Source: DATFQI01 sp963831105 (GTDB lineage: Bacteria; Actinomycetota; Thermoleophilia; Solirubrobacterales; Solirubrobacteraceae). Taken from it: 64,000 nt of DNA. Below are positions 1-8,631 of this stretch, piece by piece (position 1 is the first letter of the stretch; every line of letters starts with the position of its first letter). Made by a program: the position numbers and the translations under genes. The DNA lies in the NCBI GenBank assembly GCA_963831105.1, contig CAWHOS010000009.1, positions 62,001 to 126,000 of the forward strand, in the 5' to 3' direction. The notes under the pieces are model-generated. The model made no database searches. It was not told the DNA's origin and saw only the letters and a program-made list of their open reading frames with translations.

Positions 1-933
1 CTGGAGGGCGACGGCCACGTGGTCACCGACGAGTCCGTCGGCGCGCTCTACGGCGACGCGGTGACGGCCGCCTCGCGCGTGACGATCGCGCCAGGGGAGA
101 CGACCAAGACGCTGGCGACGGCCGGGACGGTGCTCGAGGCGCTGGCCGAGGCCGGGCTCGACCACGACGGCCACGTGATCGCCCTCGGCGGCGGCGTCGT
201 CGGCGACCTGGCCGGCTTCTGCGCGGCCGTCTACCAGCGCGGGGTGCGGGTGGTGCAGGTGCCGACGACGCTGGTGGCGCAGGTCGATTCCGCCTACGGC
301 GGCAAGACGGGCGTGGACCTGCCGCAGGGCAAGAACTACGCCGGCGTCTACCACCAGCCCGCGGCCGTGCTCGCGGACCCGCGCGCGCTCGTCACGCTGC
401 CGCCCGAGGAGCTCGCGGCGGGCTGGGCCGAGGTGATCAAGACGGCGCTGATCGCCGGCGGGAGCCTGTGGAAGCGCGTGCGCTCGCGCTCCGCGCAGGC
501 CGACCGCGACCTCGTGCTCGCGTGCGCGCGCACGAAGCTGGCCGTCGTGGCCGCCGACGAGCGCGACGCGGGCGCCCGCCAGAGCCTCAACCTCGGCCAC
601 ACGGTCGGGCACGCGATCGAGACCGCCACGGGCTACTCCCGCTACCGCCACGGCGAGGCGGTCGGGCTCGGGCTGCTGGCCGCGCTCACGCTCTCCGCCC
701 AGCCGGCGCTGCGCGAGGAGGTCGCCGACCTGCTCGCCGAGCACGGCCTGCCGACCCAGCTCGACCCGGCGATCGACCCCGCCGACGTCGTCGCCGCGAC
801 GGCGCGCGACAAGAAGCGGCGCGGCGGCCGGGTCGGGTTCGTGCTCGTCGAGGCGCCCGGCGACGTGCGCACGGGGATGGGCGTGTCGCCCGACGACCTG
901 CGCGCGGCGGTGGCAGAGTTGGAGCGGTCATGA
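1..933 (+). CDS. aroB: 3-dehydroquinate synthase, 5' end cut by the window
   Basis: Converts DAHP to 3-dehydroquinate, the second step of the shikimate pathway, in the cytoplasm using NAD and a divalent metal. The frame is open from base 1, so the N-terminus (about 50-60 residues) lies outside the window. Visible family motifs are ALGGGVVGDLAGF (NAD site), VPTTLVAQVDSAYGGKTGV and the metal ligands in GWAEVIKTALI, LNLGHTVGHAIE and HGEAVGLGL. The stop overlaps the aroQ start as ATGA, indicating translational coupling in an aroB-aroQ-aminopeptidase operon. The frame is undisturbed. Confidence 0.96.
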   Translation: MEGDGHVVTDESVGALYGDAVTAASRVTIAPGETTKTLATAGTVLEALAEAGLDHDGHVIALGGGVVGDLAGFCAAVYQRGVRVVQVPTTLVAQVDSAYGGKTGVDLPQGKNYAGVYHQPAAVLADPRALVTLPPEELAAGWAEVIKTALIAGGSLWKRVRSRSAQADRDLVLACARTKLAVVAADERDAGARQSLNLGHTVGHAIETATGYSRYRHGEAVGLGLLAALTLSAQPALREEVADLLAEHGLPTQLDPAIDPADVVAATARDKKRRGGRVGFVLVEAPGDVRTGMGVSPDDLRAAVAELERS

Positions 934-1370
934 AGAACCGCGTGGCCGTGCTGCACGGCGTCAACCTCGGCGCGCTCGACCGGCGCCCGGCCGCGGTCTA
1001 CGGCGGCCTCAGCTTCACCCAGCTCGAGCAGCGGATCGAGCGCTTCGCCCGCGAGCTCGGGCTGGGCGTGCATCTGTTCCAGTCCGACTTCGAGGGCGAG
1101 TACGTCCAAGAGCTCCACAAGACGCCCGACTACGCCGACGGGCTGATCCTCAACCCGGGGGCGTGGACGCACTACTCGTGGGCGCTGCGCGACGCGCTCG
1201 AGATCGCCGGGCTGCCGGCGGTCGAGGTGCACCTGTCCGACGTCGACTCCCGCGAGGCGTTCCGGCGCGTGTCGGTGCTCGAGGGCGTCTGCATCGCGCG
1301 CGTCGCCGGCAAGGGGCCGGACGGCTACCGGGACGCGCTCGCCCATCTCAAGGAGGCCTTCACCGCATGA
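930..1370 (+). CDS. aroQ: 3-dehydroquinate dehydratase, type II
   Basis: Dehydrates 3-dehydroquinate to 3-dehydroshikimate, the step after AroB. The 146-residue length is normal for type II enzymes. The N-terminal substrate loop reads LHGVNLGALDRRPAAVYGG, carrying the catalytic Tyr and preceding Arg residues; ILNPGAWTHYSWALRDA and EVHLSDVDSREAFRR (catalytic His, anion-binding region) follow. The loop differs from the usual GPNLNxLGxR by having Val for Pro and Asp for Gly, which I read as lineage variation. Start (ATG 930) and stop both overlap neighbouring genes by four bases. Confidence 0.95.
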   Translation: MKNRVAVLHGVNLGALDRRPAAVYGGLSFTQLEQRIERFARELGLGVHLFQSDFEGEYVQELHKTPDYADGLILNPGAWTHYSWALRDALEIAGLPAVEVHLSDVDSREAFRRVSVLEGVCIARVAGKGPDGYRDALAHLKEAFTA

Positions 1371-2435
1371 GCCGTGCCGATCGCGTCGCCGACCGCCTGG
1401 CCGGCAAGGGCGTCGACCTGCTGCTGGTCACCCACGGCCCGAACCTGCGCTGGCTCACCGGCTTCACCGGCTCCAACGGGATGGCGGTGCTCGGCGGCGA
1501 CGTGCGCCGCTTCGTGACGGACTTCCGCTACGTCGAGCAGGCGGCCGCCCAGGTGCCCGACTTCGACCGCGAGCAGGGGCCGCAGGACTTCATCACCGCG
1601 CTGGAGTCGGGCTGGCCCGACGGCGAGCTGACGCTCGGCTTCGAGGACGACCACGTGACCGTGCGGGCCCACCAGCGGCTGCGCTCCGTGCTCCCGGACC
1701 GGATCTCGCTCAAGCCGGCCGGCGGCGTGGTCGAGGCCGAGCGGGCCGTCAAGGAGCCGGGGGAGATCGAGCGGATCGCCGCGGCGGCGGCGCTCGCCGA
1801 CGAGGTCTACGTGTGGCTGCGCGAGCAGGGGCTGGTCGGGCGCACGGAGCGCGAGGTCGCGTTCGCGCTCGAGCACGAGATGCGCCGGCGCGGGGCGACG
1901 GACCCGAGCTTCCCGTCGATCGTCGCCTCCGGCCCGCGCGGCGCGCTCCCGCACGCCTCGCCCGGCGACGACGTGATCGAGCGCGGGACGCTGGTCACGC
2001 TCGACATGGGCGTGGTCCTGGACGGCTACTGCTCCGACTGCACGCGCACCTGGGCGACCGGCGAGCTGCCCGACGAGCTGGCCTCGATCTACGACCTCAC
2101 GCTGCGGGCCCAGGTCGCCGCGCTCGACGCCGTGCGGCCGGGCCCGCGGGGCGACGAGATCGACGCGGTGGCGCGCGACATCATCGCCGAGGCGGGCCAC
2201 GGCGACCACTTCGGGCACGGGCTCGGGCACGGCGTCGGGCATCGAGGTCCACGAGGCGCCGAGGCTCGCCCGCACGGCCAAGGACGCGCTCGTGCCCGGC
2301 AACGTCGTGACGGTCGAGCCGGGCGTCTACCTGCCCGGCCGGGGCGGCGTGCGCATCGAGGATCTCGTCGTCGTGACCGAGGGCGGCCGCGATGTCCTGA
2401 CGGGAACCACGAAGGACCTGATCGTCGTCGACTAG
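1367..2435 (+). CDS. M24-family aminopeptidase P-like (Xaa-Pro) peptidase, frame disrupted
   Basis: Predicted cytoplasmic metallopeptidase removing N-terminal residues ahead of proline. ATG 1367 overlaps the aroQ stop (ATGA). The N-terminal creatinase-like domain reads HGPNLRWLTGFTGSNG; the C-terminal pita-bread domain has the metal ligands in LDMGVVLDGYCSDCTRTW, GHGLGHGVG, VTVEPGVYLPG and GVRIEDLVVV. One extra base in GTCGGGCATCGAG near 2238 breaks the frame; removing it restores GVGIEVHEAPRLA and a stop at 2433-2435, giving about 355 residues. In actinobacteria this gene usually precedes efp, which here lies 4.5 kb downstream. Confidence 0.9.
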
Positions 2436-2495
2436 GGGCTGGACCCCAGGCCGGGCGCTCAAGGCCACGCCCCGACCTGTCGATATCCGGGCGTG

Positions 2496-4102
2496 ATGGA
2501 ACTTCGATCCCGCATCCCCGTCTACGCGCGCCGGGCCGCCCTTCTGGGTGCCCTTGGTGCCCTGCTCGCGCCCGCCACGGCCGGTGCGGCGACTGCCACC
2601 GCCTCTAAGAAGAAGGCGAAGAAGTACCCCGTCGTGACGTCCGTCTCCCCGATGCAGACGCAACATCGGCAAGACGCTCACGATCAAGGGCCGCAACTTC
2701 AAGCGTGGCCGCAACAAGAACACGGTGCTGTTCAAGCGCGACGGCGCCCGTGCCGTCTTCGTCAAGGCGCAGGTCGGCACCTCGAAGCTCCTCAAGGTCA
2801 AGCTGTCCGACAAGCTCGCGCCGGTCCTCAAGCAGGTCAACGGCTCGGCGACCATGACCACCTTCCGCCTGCGCGTCCTCAGCGGCCGCCTGGGCAAGTC
2901 CTTCACGACCGGCAGGCGCTCGCCCAAGATCGGGCCCGAGCTGCCGCCGGAGCCGCCCAAGATCGAGGACCAGTCGGTCACGAACCCCGAGGGCGACTGC
3001 GACGGCGACGGCGTCAAGAACGGCGTCGACGGCGACGACGACAACGACCTCCTGGCCGACGCGGAGGAGATGGGCCTCAAGCTCGATCCCTGCAAGGGCG
3101 ACACCGACGGCGACGCCGTCGAGGACGGCTACGAGCTGCGCTCGGCCCAGGACTGGAACGACGACGAGTACCAGGCCCCCAACGGCTACCTGCCCTACCC
3201 CTCCAAGCGCCCGTACCCGAACGCGCTCGACGGCGCCGACGCCAACGTCGACCACGACGGCGACACGCTGACGCTCAAGGAGGAGTACGACCTCTGGAAG
3301 TTCACCGTCTCCCAGGGCGCTCCGCGCGACCTCGGCCGGCTGAGCTACTCGGCGGGCGAGCAGTACTCGGTCTACACGCGTCTCTCGAACGGGCCAGCGC
3401 CGTCCCTCGCTGAACGCCGTCGGCTACGACAAGCAGGCCGCGTTCCTGGCCTGGGCGGACGCCGCCGGCTACCGCAACGTCCAGATCGCCCCGCCGGCCC
3501 AGAACTGGTTCGACGGCACGGTCTCGCGCGACATCCGCGACATGGACCGCAACGGCTCCGTGCAGGACGAGCCCAGCGGGACCGCGTCGCGCGTCGAGCT
3601 CACGTACTACGACACCAACCCCGGCGTCGACGGCGACGGCAACCTCATCGGCACGCTGTCCGACGACGAGCGCGACGAGGACGCCGACGGCCTCTCGAAC
3701 TTCGACGAGACCCGCGGCTGCGCCGGGAGCCAGAACTACTGGAACAAGGTGTACGACAAGGAGAAGCCGTACTACCTGAACTACCAGGGCACGCGGCTCG
3801 ACGATCCGGACTCCGACAACGACGGTGTGCGCGACGGCGCCGACGACCAGGACCACGACGATCTCCCGAACATGATGGAGTGCAGCCGCGAGCTCGCCGC
3901 CGCCGAGGCTCAGGACCCGCGCCCGGCCGACTTCGATCCGGACCCGGCCCGCCTCTCGGCCAGCCGGCTCAAGGGCTTCACGAACGTGTTCAACCCGTGC
4001 CTGCCCTCGCCGCTGTCGCGCTCGTGCCGCAGCTACGTCGACCTCGAGAACGCCTGGGCTCCCTGGGCGGAGGGCGACAAGTACTACTACATCTGGAACT
4101 GA
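2496..4102 (+). CDS. Secreted protein with IPT-like domain and thrombospondin type 3 calcium-binding repeats
   Basis: The N-terminus is a Sec signal (basic start, then LGALGALLAPATAGAA). It is followed by an IPT/TIG-like segment (VVTSVSPMQT, IGKTLTIKGRNF) and acidic TSP3-type calcium loops such as DCDGDGVKNGVDGDDDND, DTDGDAVEDGYE, DEDADGLSNFDE and DSDNDGVRDGADDQDHDD, spread over roughly 400 residues. Several Cys pairs (CDGDG..DPC, GCAG, NPCL, SRSC) fit an extracytoplasmic location. Two one-base insertions (about 2660 and 3409) break the frame. A GTG at 2493 is an alternative start. Function unknown; probably a calcium-stabilised surface protein. Confidence 0.8.
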
Positions 4103-4128
4103 CCTTCGGGCAGGAACCCAAGCGAGAC

Positions 4129-4151
4129 GAGGCCCGCCACCGGCGGGCCTC
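4129..4151. terminator. Bidirectional hairpin terminator between convergent genes
   Basis: Perfect 10-bp stem GAGGCCCGCC / GGCGGGCCTC with the three-base loop ACC, placed 26 bases after the stop of the TSP3 gene and 8 bases before the stop of the convergent phosphatase gene. Only a short T-rich tail follows, as is usual in G+C-rich actinobacteria. Confidence 0.75.
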
Positions 4152-4159
4152 TTCGCGTT

Positions 4160-4927
4160 CTAGGGCAGGTCGCGCAGCGCCCCGAAGAGCTGGGGCGCCG
4201 CGGCGATGCACCACTCGGGGTCGGTCGTCGTGCGCTCCGCGCGGCCGCCGGCCTCGGTGACCAGCAGCGCGCCCGGGACCCAGTCCCAGCGGTAGGTGGC
4301 GGGCTGGATCCAGCCGTGCAGGCGGCCCGCGGCGACGTAGGCGAGCTCGAGCGTGCCCGAGCCCGTGATGCGGACGGAGCCCGCGGCGGCCAGCAGGCGC
4401 TGCATCGTGTCCTGGACTCCGGGGAGCTCGCGCTTGGGCTGGTGCAGGAACGTGGCGATCACCGCGGCGTCGAGCGTGGCGGGCGCCGCCCCGGCCCCAC
4501 CGGCCGCTCCGGCGAGCCGCAACCGCGCGCCGTCGAGCGTGGCGCCCTCGCCGCGCGCCGCCGTGAACAGCTCCTTCCGGACGGGGTCGCAGACCGCCGC
4601 GGCCAGCGGGCCGTGCTCGTCCTCGAGCGCGACGGCGGCGCACCAGCCCTGCAGGCCCTGGAGGTAGTTCAGCGTCCCGTCGAGCGCGTCGATCACCCAG
4701 GTGCGACCTCCGCCCGTGCGCTCGGCGCCCTCCTCGCCGAGGTAGCCGTCCGCGGGGCGCTCGGCCGCGATCACGGCCACGGCCGCCGCCTCGGCGGCGC
4801 GATCGACCTCCGAGACCACGTCCGTCGGGGCGTCCTTGGCGGTGACCTGCCCGGCGTCCCCGTGCCGCTCGAGCGCGACTGCGGCCGCCGCCCGCGCCGC
4901 GGCGGCGGCGAGCTCGCGATCGGTCAC
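4160..4927 (-). CDS. Inositol-monophosphatase-family phosphatase
   Basis: Member of the lithium-sensitive Mg-dependent phosphatase family (inositol-1-phosphate, histidinol phosphate or PAP as possible substrates). The 255-residue length is typical. Metal site motifs are YLGEEGAE, DALDGTLNYLQG and YRWDWVPGALLVTEAGG. The second motif has Ala where the family has Pro (DPxDGT), while the metal-binding Asp residues are kept. GTG 4927 overlaps the stop of the upstream metallopeptidase gene (GTGA), so the two form a minus-strand operon. The substrate cannot be decided from sequence; inositol phosphatase activity would fit an actinobacterium. Confidence 0.82.
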   Translation of the reverse strand: MTDRELAAAAARAAAAVALERHGDAGQVTAKDAPTDVVSEVDRAAEAAAVAVIAAERPADGYLGEEGAERTGGGRTWVIDALDGTLNYLQGLQGWCAAVALEDEHGPLAAAVCDPVRKELFTAARGEGATLDGARLRLAGAAGGAGAAPATLDAAVIATFLHQPKRELPGVQDTMQRLLAAAGSVRITGSGTLELAYVAAGRLHGWIQPATYRWDWVPGALLVTEAGGRAERTTTDPEWCIAAAPQLFGALRDLP

Positions 4928-5871
4928 GGGCGCCCGGCCAGGTCGTGCACGAGCGCGAGCTTGTCCATCACGGCGGGCGGGAGCACGAACGGGTAGAGGT
5001 CGTCGAGCCCCATGCTGCGGTTGAGCTCGTTGAGGGCGAGGCTCAGCGGCAGCCACTCGGCGATGAGGGCCTCCATCGTGCCGGGCTCGGGCATGCGCGG
5101 GCCGGGCAACGCGACCTCCGTGGTGACCCGGTACGCGGCGGCGGTCTGCAGCGTGTCGCGGATGTGCAGGTAGTGGGCGAACGTCTCGGCCCAGTCCTCG
5201 GAGGGGTGCATGGTCGCGTAGGCGCTGACGTGGCGCGCGGCCCAGTCGGCCGGCGGGCCCTGCTCGTAGTGCCGCTCGAGCGCGGCGCCGTAGTCCTCGC
5301 GCTCGTCGCCGAAGAGCTTTCTGGCCCGCTCCCGGGCGGGCTCGTCGGGCGCCAGCACGGTCCAGAAGTGGTGCCCGACCTCGTGGCGCATGTGGCCCAG
5401 GACCGTGCGATACGGCTCGCCCATCTGCTCGCGCATCGCCTCCCGGTGCGCGTCGCCGGACTCCGCCAGGTCGAGCGTGATCAGCCCGTCCGCATGCCCG
5501 GTGGTGACGGGCTCGTGGGCGCTCGAGAGCAGGTCGAAGCGCAGGTCGTCGCCCGGGCGCAGCCCGAGCTCGTCGAGCTCGAACAGCAGCCGCCGCTTGG
5601 CGCCCTCGGCGGTCGCGAGCGCCTCCAGCCCCTGCGCGTCGCCGTCCGCAGGCCGCGTGCGCGTCCGAGCGCAGCTCGCACACAACGCCCCGGGGGCCGG
5701 AGCGAGCCAGTTGCACCGGGCGATGGTCGCGTTCACGCAGCGCGGCCGGTCGTGCAGCGCCTGCAGCGCGCGGGCCCCCGGGTCGTACGCCAGCGCCGTG
5801 CCGCAGTGGAGGCACTCCGAGTTGTCGAAGAACACCAAACGGCCACAGGTGGGGCAGGAGAAAGCACGCAC
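4924..5871 (-). CDS. Putative zinc-binding metallopeptidase with N-terminal zinc ribbons
   Basis: The N-terminus carries four CxxC pairs (SCPTCG, ECLHCG, then a single Cys pair CVNATIARC and LCASCA), a double zinc ribbon. The C-terminal half has the gluzincin-type motif GHMRHEVGHHFW and a downstream acidic-aromatic motif HPSEDWAETFAHYLHI. This matches the actinobacterial family named putative zinc-binding metallopeptidase. GTG 5871 is chosen because translation then begins MRAFSCPTCG, as family members do; a TTG at 5895 would only add eight residues. Undisturbed frame. Substrate unknown, probably cytoplasmic (no signal peptide). Confidence 0.8.
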   Translation of the reverse strand: MRAFSCPTCGRLVFFDNSECLHCGTALAYDPGARALQALHDRPRCVNATIARCNWLAPAPGALCASCARTRTRPADGDAQGLEALATAEGAKRRLLFELDELGLRPGDDLRFDLLSSAHEPVTTGHADGLITLDLAESGDAHREAMREQMGEPYRTVLGHMRHEVGHHFWTVLAPDEPARERARKLFGDEREDYGAALERHYEQGPPADWAARHVSAYATMHPSEDWAETFAHYLHIRDTLQTAAAYRVTTEVALPGPRMPEPGTMEALIAEWLPLSLALNELNRSMGLDDLYPFVLPPAVMDKLALVHDLAGRP

Positions 5872-5957
5872 GAAGTCGGAGCAGCCTAGGCGCAATCCCG
5901 TCTTGTCTCGTTACGACACCGGGTCCAACCTCGCGGCATGCCCCTCCCCCGAACCGC

Positions 5958-6002
5958 CGAGCCGCGAGTTGTTCAGCCTGAGGCTGAACAACCCGCGGCT
6001 CG
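5958..6002. repeat. 45-nt palindromic repeat, copy 1
   Basis: Two 22-nt arms around one central G. The inner arm GTTGTTCAGCCT and its complement AGGCTGAACAAC are exact; 21 of 22 arm positions pair (A10 against C is the exception). It lies in the 138-bp divergent gap between the metallopeptidase gene and the DUF559 gene, and matches copies at 6895, 32696 and 51090. Confidence 0.9.
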
Positions 6003-6009
6003 ACCCGAC

Positions 6010-6897
6010 GTGCGCATCGCGTCGATGGCCGCGCGGAGCTGGTCCGTGCTGAGCGTCGAGGAGCTGCGGGCATGTGGGCTCACGCACGACGGCATCTGGG
6101 TGCGCGTCCGCAACGGCCGGCTGCACCCGCTGCACCATGGCGTCTATGCCGTTGGCCACGCGCACGTGCCGCTCGAGGGTTGTTTCCTGGCTGCGGTGAA
6201 GGCCTGCGGCGAGGACGCGTGGCTCTGTCGCGTCGCGGCAGGCGCGCACTGGGAGCTGCTGCGATGGGATTTCCGTCTTCCAGAGGTGGTCGTCGTGGGC
6301 CGCCGCGCCCCAGAACACCCGCAGATCCACGCCCACGAGACGAGCTATCTGCCTCCGGAGGACGTCGTCATCCACAAGGGGGTCCCGGTGACCTCGCCGC
6401 TGCGGACGCTGCTCGACCTCGCGGGAGTGCTCGAGCACAAGGCCCTTCGACGCGCCGTCCGCGAGGCGCAAGCTCGCGGGCTGGTCGATCTCGCCGAGCT
6501 TGCGCGCCGCTTGCACGGCCCGGGCCCCCGGCGGGGGCGCGCGCGGCTGCGGCGGATCATCGCCACGGGCCCGGCGCCGACTCGCTCGGAGCTCGAGGAT
6601 GCGGTGCTCGATCTCCTACTGGAGGGCGGGATCGCTCATCCCGACGTCAACGTCCCGATGCGGATCGGCGGGAGGCTGGTCATCCCGGACTTCCGCTGGC
6701 CGGAGCAGCGGCTGGTGATCGAGGCCGACGGCGCCGCCTGGCACGACAACCAGCTCGCCCGGGAGGACGACGCGGAGCGCCAAGCCCTGCTCGAAGCTCA
6801 CGGCGAGCGCGTGATTCGGGTCACCTGGGCGCAAGTGGTGGGCCGCAGGGCGGAGACGCTCCGCCGCATTCGCGCGGCGGGCGCTCCCAGCCGTTGA
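6010..6897 (+). CDS. DUF559 nuclease-like protein with AbiEi-type winged-helix N-terminus
   Basis: About 295 residues. The N-terminal region (SVEELRACGLTHDGIWVRV, LHHGVYAVGH) resembles the winged-helix domain of AbiEi-type antitoxins. The C-terminal DUF559 domain is a Vsr-like PD-(D/E)xK fold: TRSELEDAVLDLLL supplies the first acid, VIPDFRWPEQRLVIEADG the Asp and the ExD, and RVIRVTW the last strand. GTG 6010 is the first start after the upstream palindrome; ATG 6025 is an alternative. The frame is clean. Base composition looks slightly less G+C-rich than neighbours. The gene is bracketed by two palindromes and separates the aminopeptidase block from efp. Partner genes of a toxin-antitoxin system are not visible. 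Confidence 0.82.
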   Translation: MRIASMAARSWSVLSVEELRACGLTHDGIWVRVRNGRLHPLHHGVYAVGHAHVPLEGCFLAAVKACGEDAWLCRVAAGAHWELLRWDFRLPEVVVVGRRAPEHPQIHAHETSYLPPEDVVIHKGVPVTSPLRTLLDLAGVLEHKALRRAVREAQARGLVDLAELARRLHGPGPRRGRARLRRIIATGPAPTRSELEDAVLDLLLEGGIAHPDVNVPMRIGGRLVIPDFRWPEQRLVIEADGAAWHDNQLAREDDAERQALLEAHGERVIRVTWAQVVGRRAETLRRIRAAGAPSR

Positions 6898-6939
6898 GTC
6901 CGGAGTTGTTCAGCCTCAGGCTGAACAACTCGCGGGTCG
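6895..6939. repeat. 45-nt palindromic repeat, copy 2
   Basis: Begins on the TGA of the DUF559 gene. The inner 14-bp arms GAGTTGTTCAGCCT / AGGCTGAACAACTC are perfect around a central C. Over the whole 22-nt arms, 17 positions pair, two are G-T pairs and three mismatch. It may terminate the DUF559 transcript, though there is no T tract. Confidence 0.9.
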
Positions 6940-6953
6940 GCGCGCCGTCCGGC

Positions 6954-6959
6954 TAGCCT
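6954..6959 (+). promoter_or_regulatory. Candidate -10 element for efp (leaderless type)
   Basis: TAGCCT ending 10 bases before the efp ATG. Similar TA-N3-T hexamers stand 7-10 bases before several other starts in this window. Confidence 0.45.
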
Positions 6960-6969
6960 TGGGATCGAG

Positions 6970-7530
6970 ATGATCTCGACGAACCAGTTCAAGAACGGCA
7001 ACCACATCGAGGTTGAGGGGACGATCTTCAAGATCCTCGAGTTCCAGCACGTCAAGCCCGGCAAGGGCGGGGCGTTCGTGCGGACGAAGCTGCGCCGGGC
7101 GGCGGACGGCGCGGTGATCGACCGCACGTTCCGGGCCGGGGAGAAGTTCCGGCCGGTGCGGACCGAGGCCCGCAAGATGCAGTTCCTCTATGCGGACGGG
7201 ACGGACGCGCACTTCATGGACGAGGAGTCCTACGAGCAGATCGCGCTGCCCGAGACGAGCGTCGCCGAGCCGCTGAAGTACATCAAGCCCAACGAGACCG
7301 TCGACCTGCTCTACATCGACGACGAGCCGGGCGACATCCAGCTCGGCGCGTCCGTGGAGCTCGAGGTCACCCACACCGAGCCGGGCATGCGGGGGGACAC
7401 GGCGTCGGGCGGCGGCACCAAGCCCGCCACGCTGGAGACCGGCGCGACCGTCAACGTGCCGCTGTTCGTGAACATCGGGGACCGGGTCAAGGTGGACACC
7501 CGCTCGGGCTCCTACATGTCCCGCGCCTGA
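6970..7530 (+). CDS. efp: Translation elongation factor P
   Basis: Binds the ribosome between the P and E sites and relieves stalling at polyproline stretches. 186 residues, the usual length, undisturbed. The N-terminal KOW-like domain contains the modified-loop motif KPGKGGAFVRTKLR with the conserved Lys at the tip; the C-terminal OB domains end in NVPLFVNIGDRVKVDTRSGSYMSRA, the family signature. It is followed 10 bases later by nusB, the normal actinobacterial pairing. Confidence 0.97.
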   Translation: MISTNQFKNGNHIEVEGTIFKILEFQHVKPGKGGAFVRTKLRRAADGAVIDRTFRAGEKFRPVRTEARKMQFLYADGTDAHFMDEESYEQIALPETSVAEPLKYIKPNETVDLLYIDDEPGDIQLGASVELEVTHTEPGMRGDTASGGGTKPATLETGATVNVPLFVNIGDRVKVDTRSGSYMSRA

Positions 7531-7540
7531 GGTCTCGCGC

Positions 7541-7950
7541 TTGGCCCGAAGGTCCGATCAGCGCCGGGCGGCGGTGTTCGCCCTGTACCAGCACGACCTG
7601 ACCGGCCGCCCGCTCGACGACATGTTCGAGCGCGACGCCGCGCCGTTCACGCGCGCGCTCGCGCACGCGACGTCCGACAACGCGGAGGCGCTCGACGAGC
7701 AGATCTCGCGCCACGCGAAGGGGTGGACCGTGAGCCGGATCGCCCCGCTGGAGCGGGCGATCCTGCGCACCGCGCTGCTGGAGATGCTCCACCCCGACCT
7801 GATGGAGGGCGTGCGGCCGATCCCGGCCGAGGGCGCGATCGACGAGGCGGTCGAGACCGCGAAGGCGTTCTGCGGCGCCGAGGCGCCCGGGTTCGTCAAC
7901 GGCGTGCTCGCGGCGGTGCTGCGCGAGGCGCGCAGCAAAGCGCGGCGTAG
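7541..7950 (+). CDS. nusB: Transcription antitermination factor NusB
   Basis: RNA-binding protein acting with NusE (S10) in rRNA antitermination. The frame from TTG 7541 reads RRAAVFALYQHDL, then WTVSRIAPLERAILRTALLEM and IDEAVETAKAFCGAEAPGFVNGVLAAVL, all NusB signatures. In the raw frame no stop follows and translation runs into the antisense of the next gene; TAG 7948-7950 in another frame is the likely true end (about 136 residues), implying a frame error near 7925. It overlaps nothing on the other strand if it ends there. Confidence 0.88.
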
Positions 7951-7963
7951 CGCGCGGTCCGCG

Positions 7964-8631
7964 TCAGCCGCGCTCGGTGCCGAAGCGGAACGAGCGGTAG
8001 GTCTTGCGGGCGAGGTAGGCGAGGTTGCGCTCGGGCGGGGTGAGCTTGGCTCCGGAGTCCTTGCGCTGGCGCAGGCTCAGCAGGACCTGGCCGCGGCCCT
8101 CGGCGGGGTCGTCGGGCACGAGCAGCACGTCGCGGCCCGTGAAGCGCTCCGTGTCGGTGATGCGCTCGTAGCCGACCTCGTAGCCGACGGCGTTGTTGAC
8201 CCGCGCGCGGCCCTCCTGCGCGAGCTCCAGGCCCGGCATCCGGCGCTGCTCGGCCGCCACGAAGCGGTCGGCGAGGACCGGCAGCAGGCCGTGGGTGACG
8301 TCGCCCTCGAAGGGCGGCAGCTCGAGCGGCCGGACGCACCACGGAGACCTCGAGCCCGGCGCGGCGGCCCTCGAGCCGCATCAGCTCGCCCGGAGCCCGG
8401 CTCGGCGACGTGCATCGCGTCGCCGGGGTAGATCATGTTGAACACCGGCGCGTCGCGGTGGAAGGCCCGCTCGCCCCAGACGGGCGGGCGCGTGAGCGCG
8501 ACGAGGATCGCCACGACGGCCGCCGCCGCGACCACGCCGGCCACCGCCAGCGTGACGACGGGCGGCACCCCGAACCGCTCGCGCAGCGCGCCCGGCAGGG
8601 TGGGGCCGAGCTCGGGGCGGGTGACCGCCAT
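7964..8631 (-). CDS. Membrane-anchored protein of unknown function
   Basis: About 220 residues after repairing two apparent insertions (TCCGGGCGAG near 8395 and a C/G near 8325). A single N-terminal transmembrane helix (VVTLAVAGVVAAAAVVAILVAL) is followed by an extracytoplasmic domain (AFHRDAPVFNMIYPG, DVLLVPDDPAEGRGQVLLSL) ending KTYRSFRFGTERG. I do not recognise a family. Its ATG overlaps the stop of the propeller gene upstream (TGATG), so the two are co-translated; a joint envelope role is likely. Its stop faces nusB. Confidence 0.65.

Noticed and set aside
5938..6010. Starting the DUF559 protein at ATG 5938
   Set aside because: Translation would run through the whole palindrome and add a proline-rich leader absent from the domain; GTG 6010 or ATG 6025 is more reasonable.
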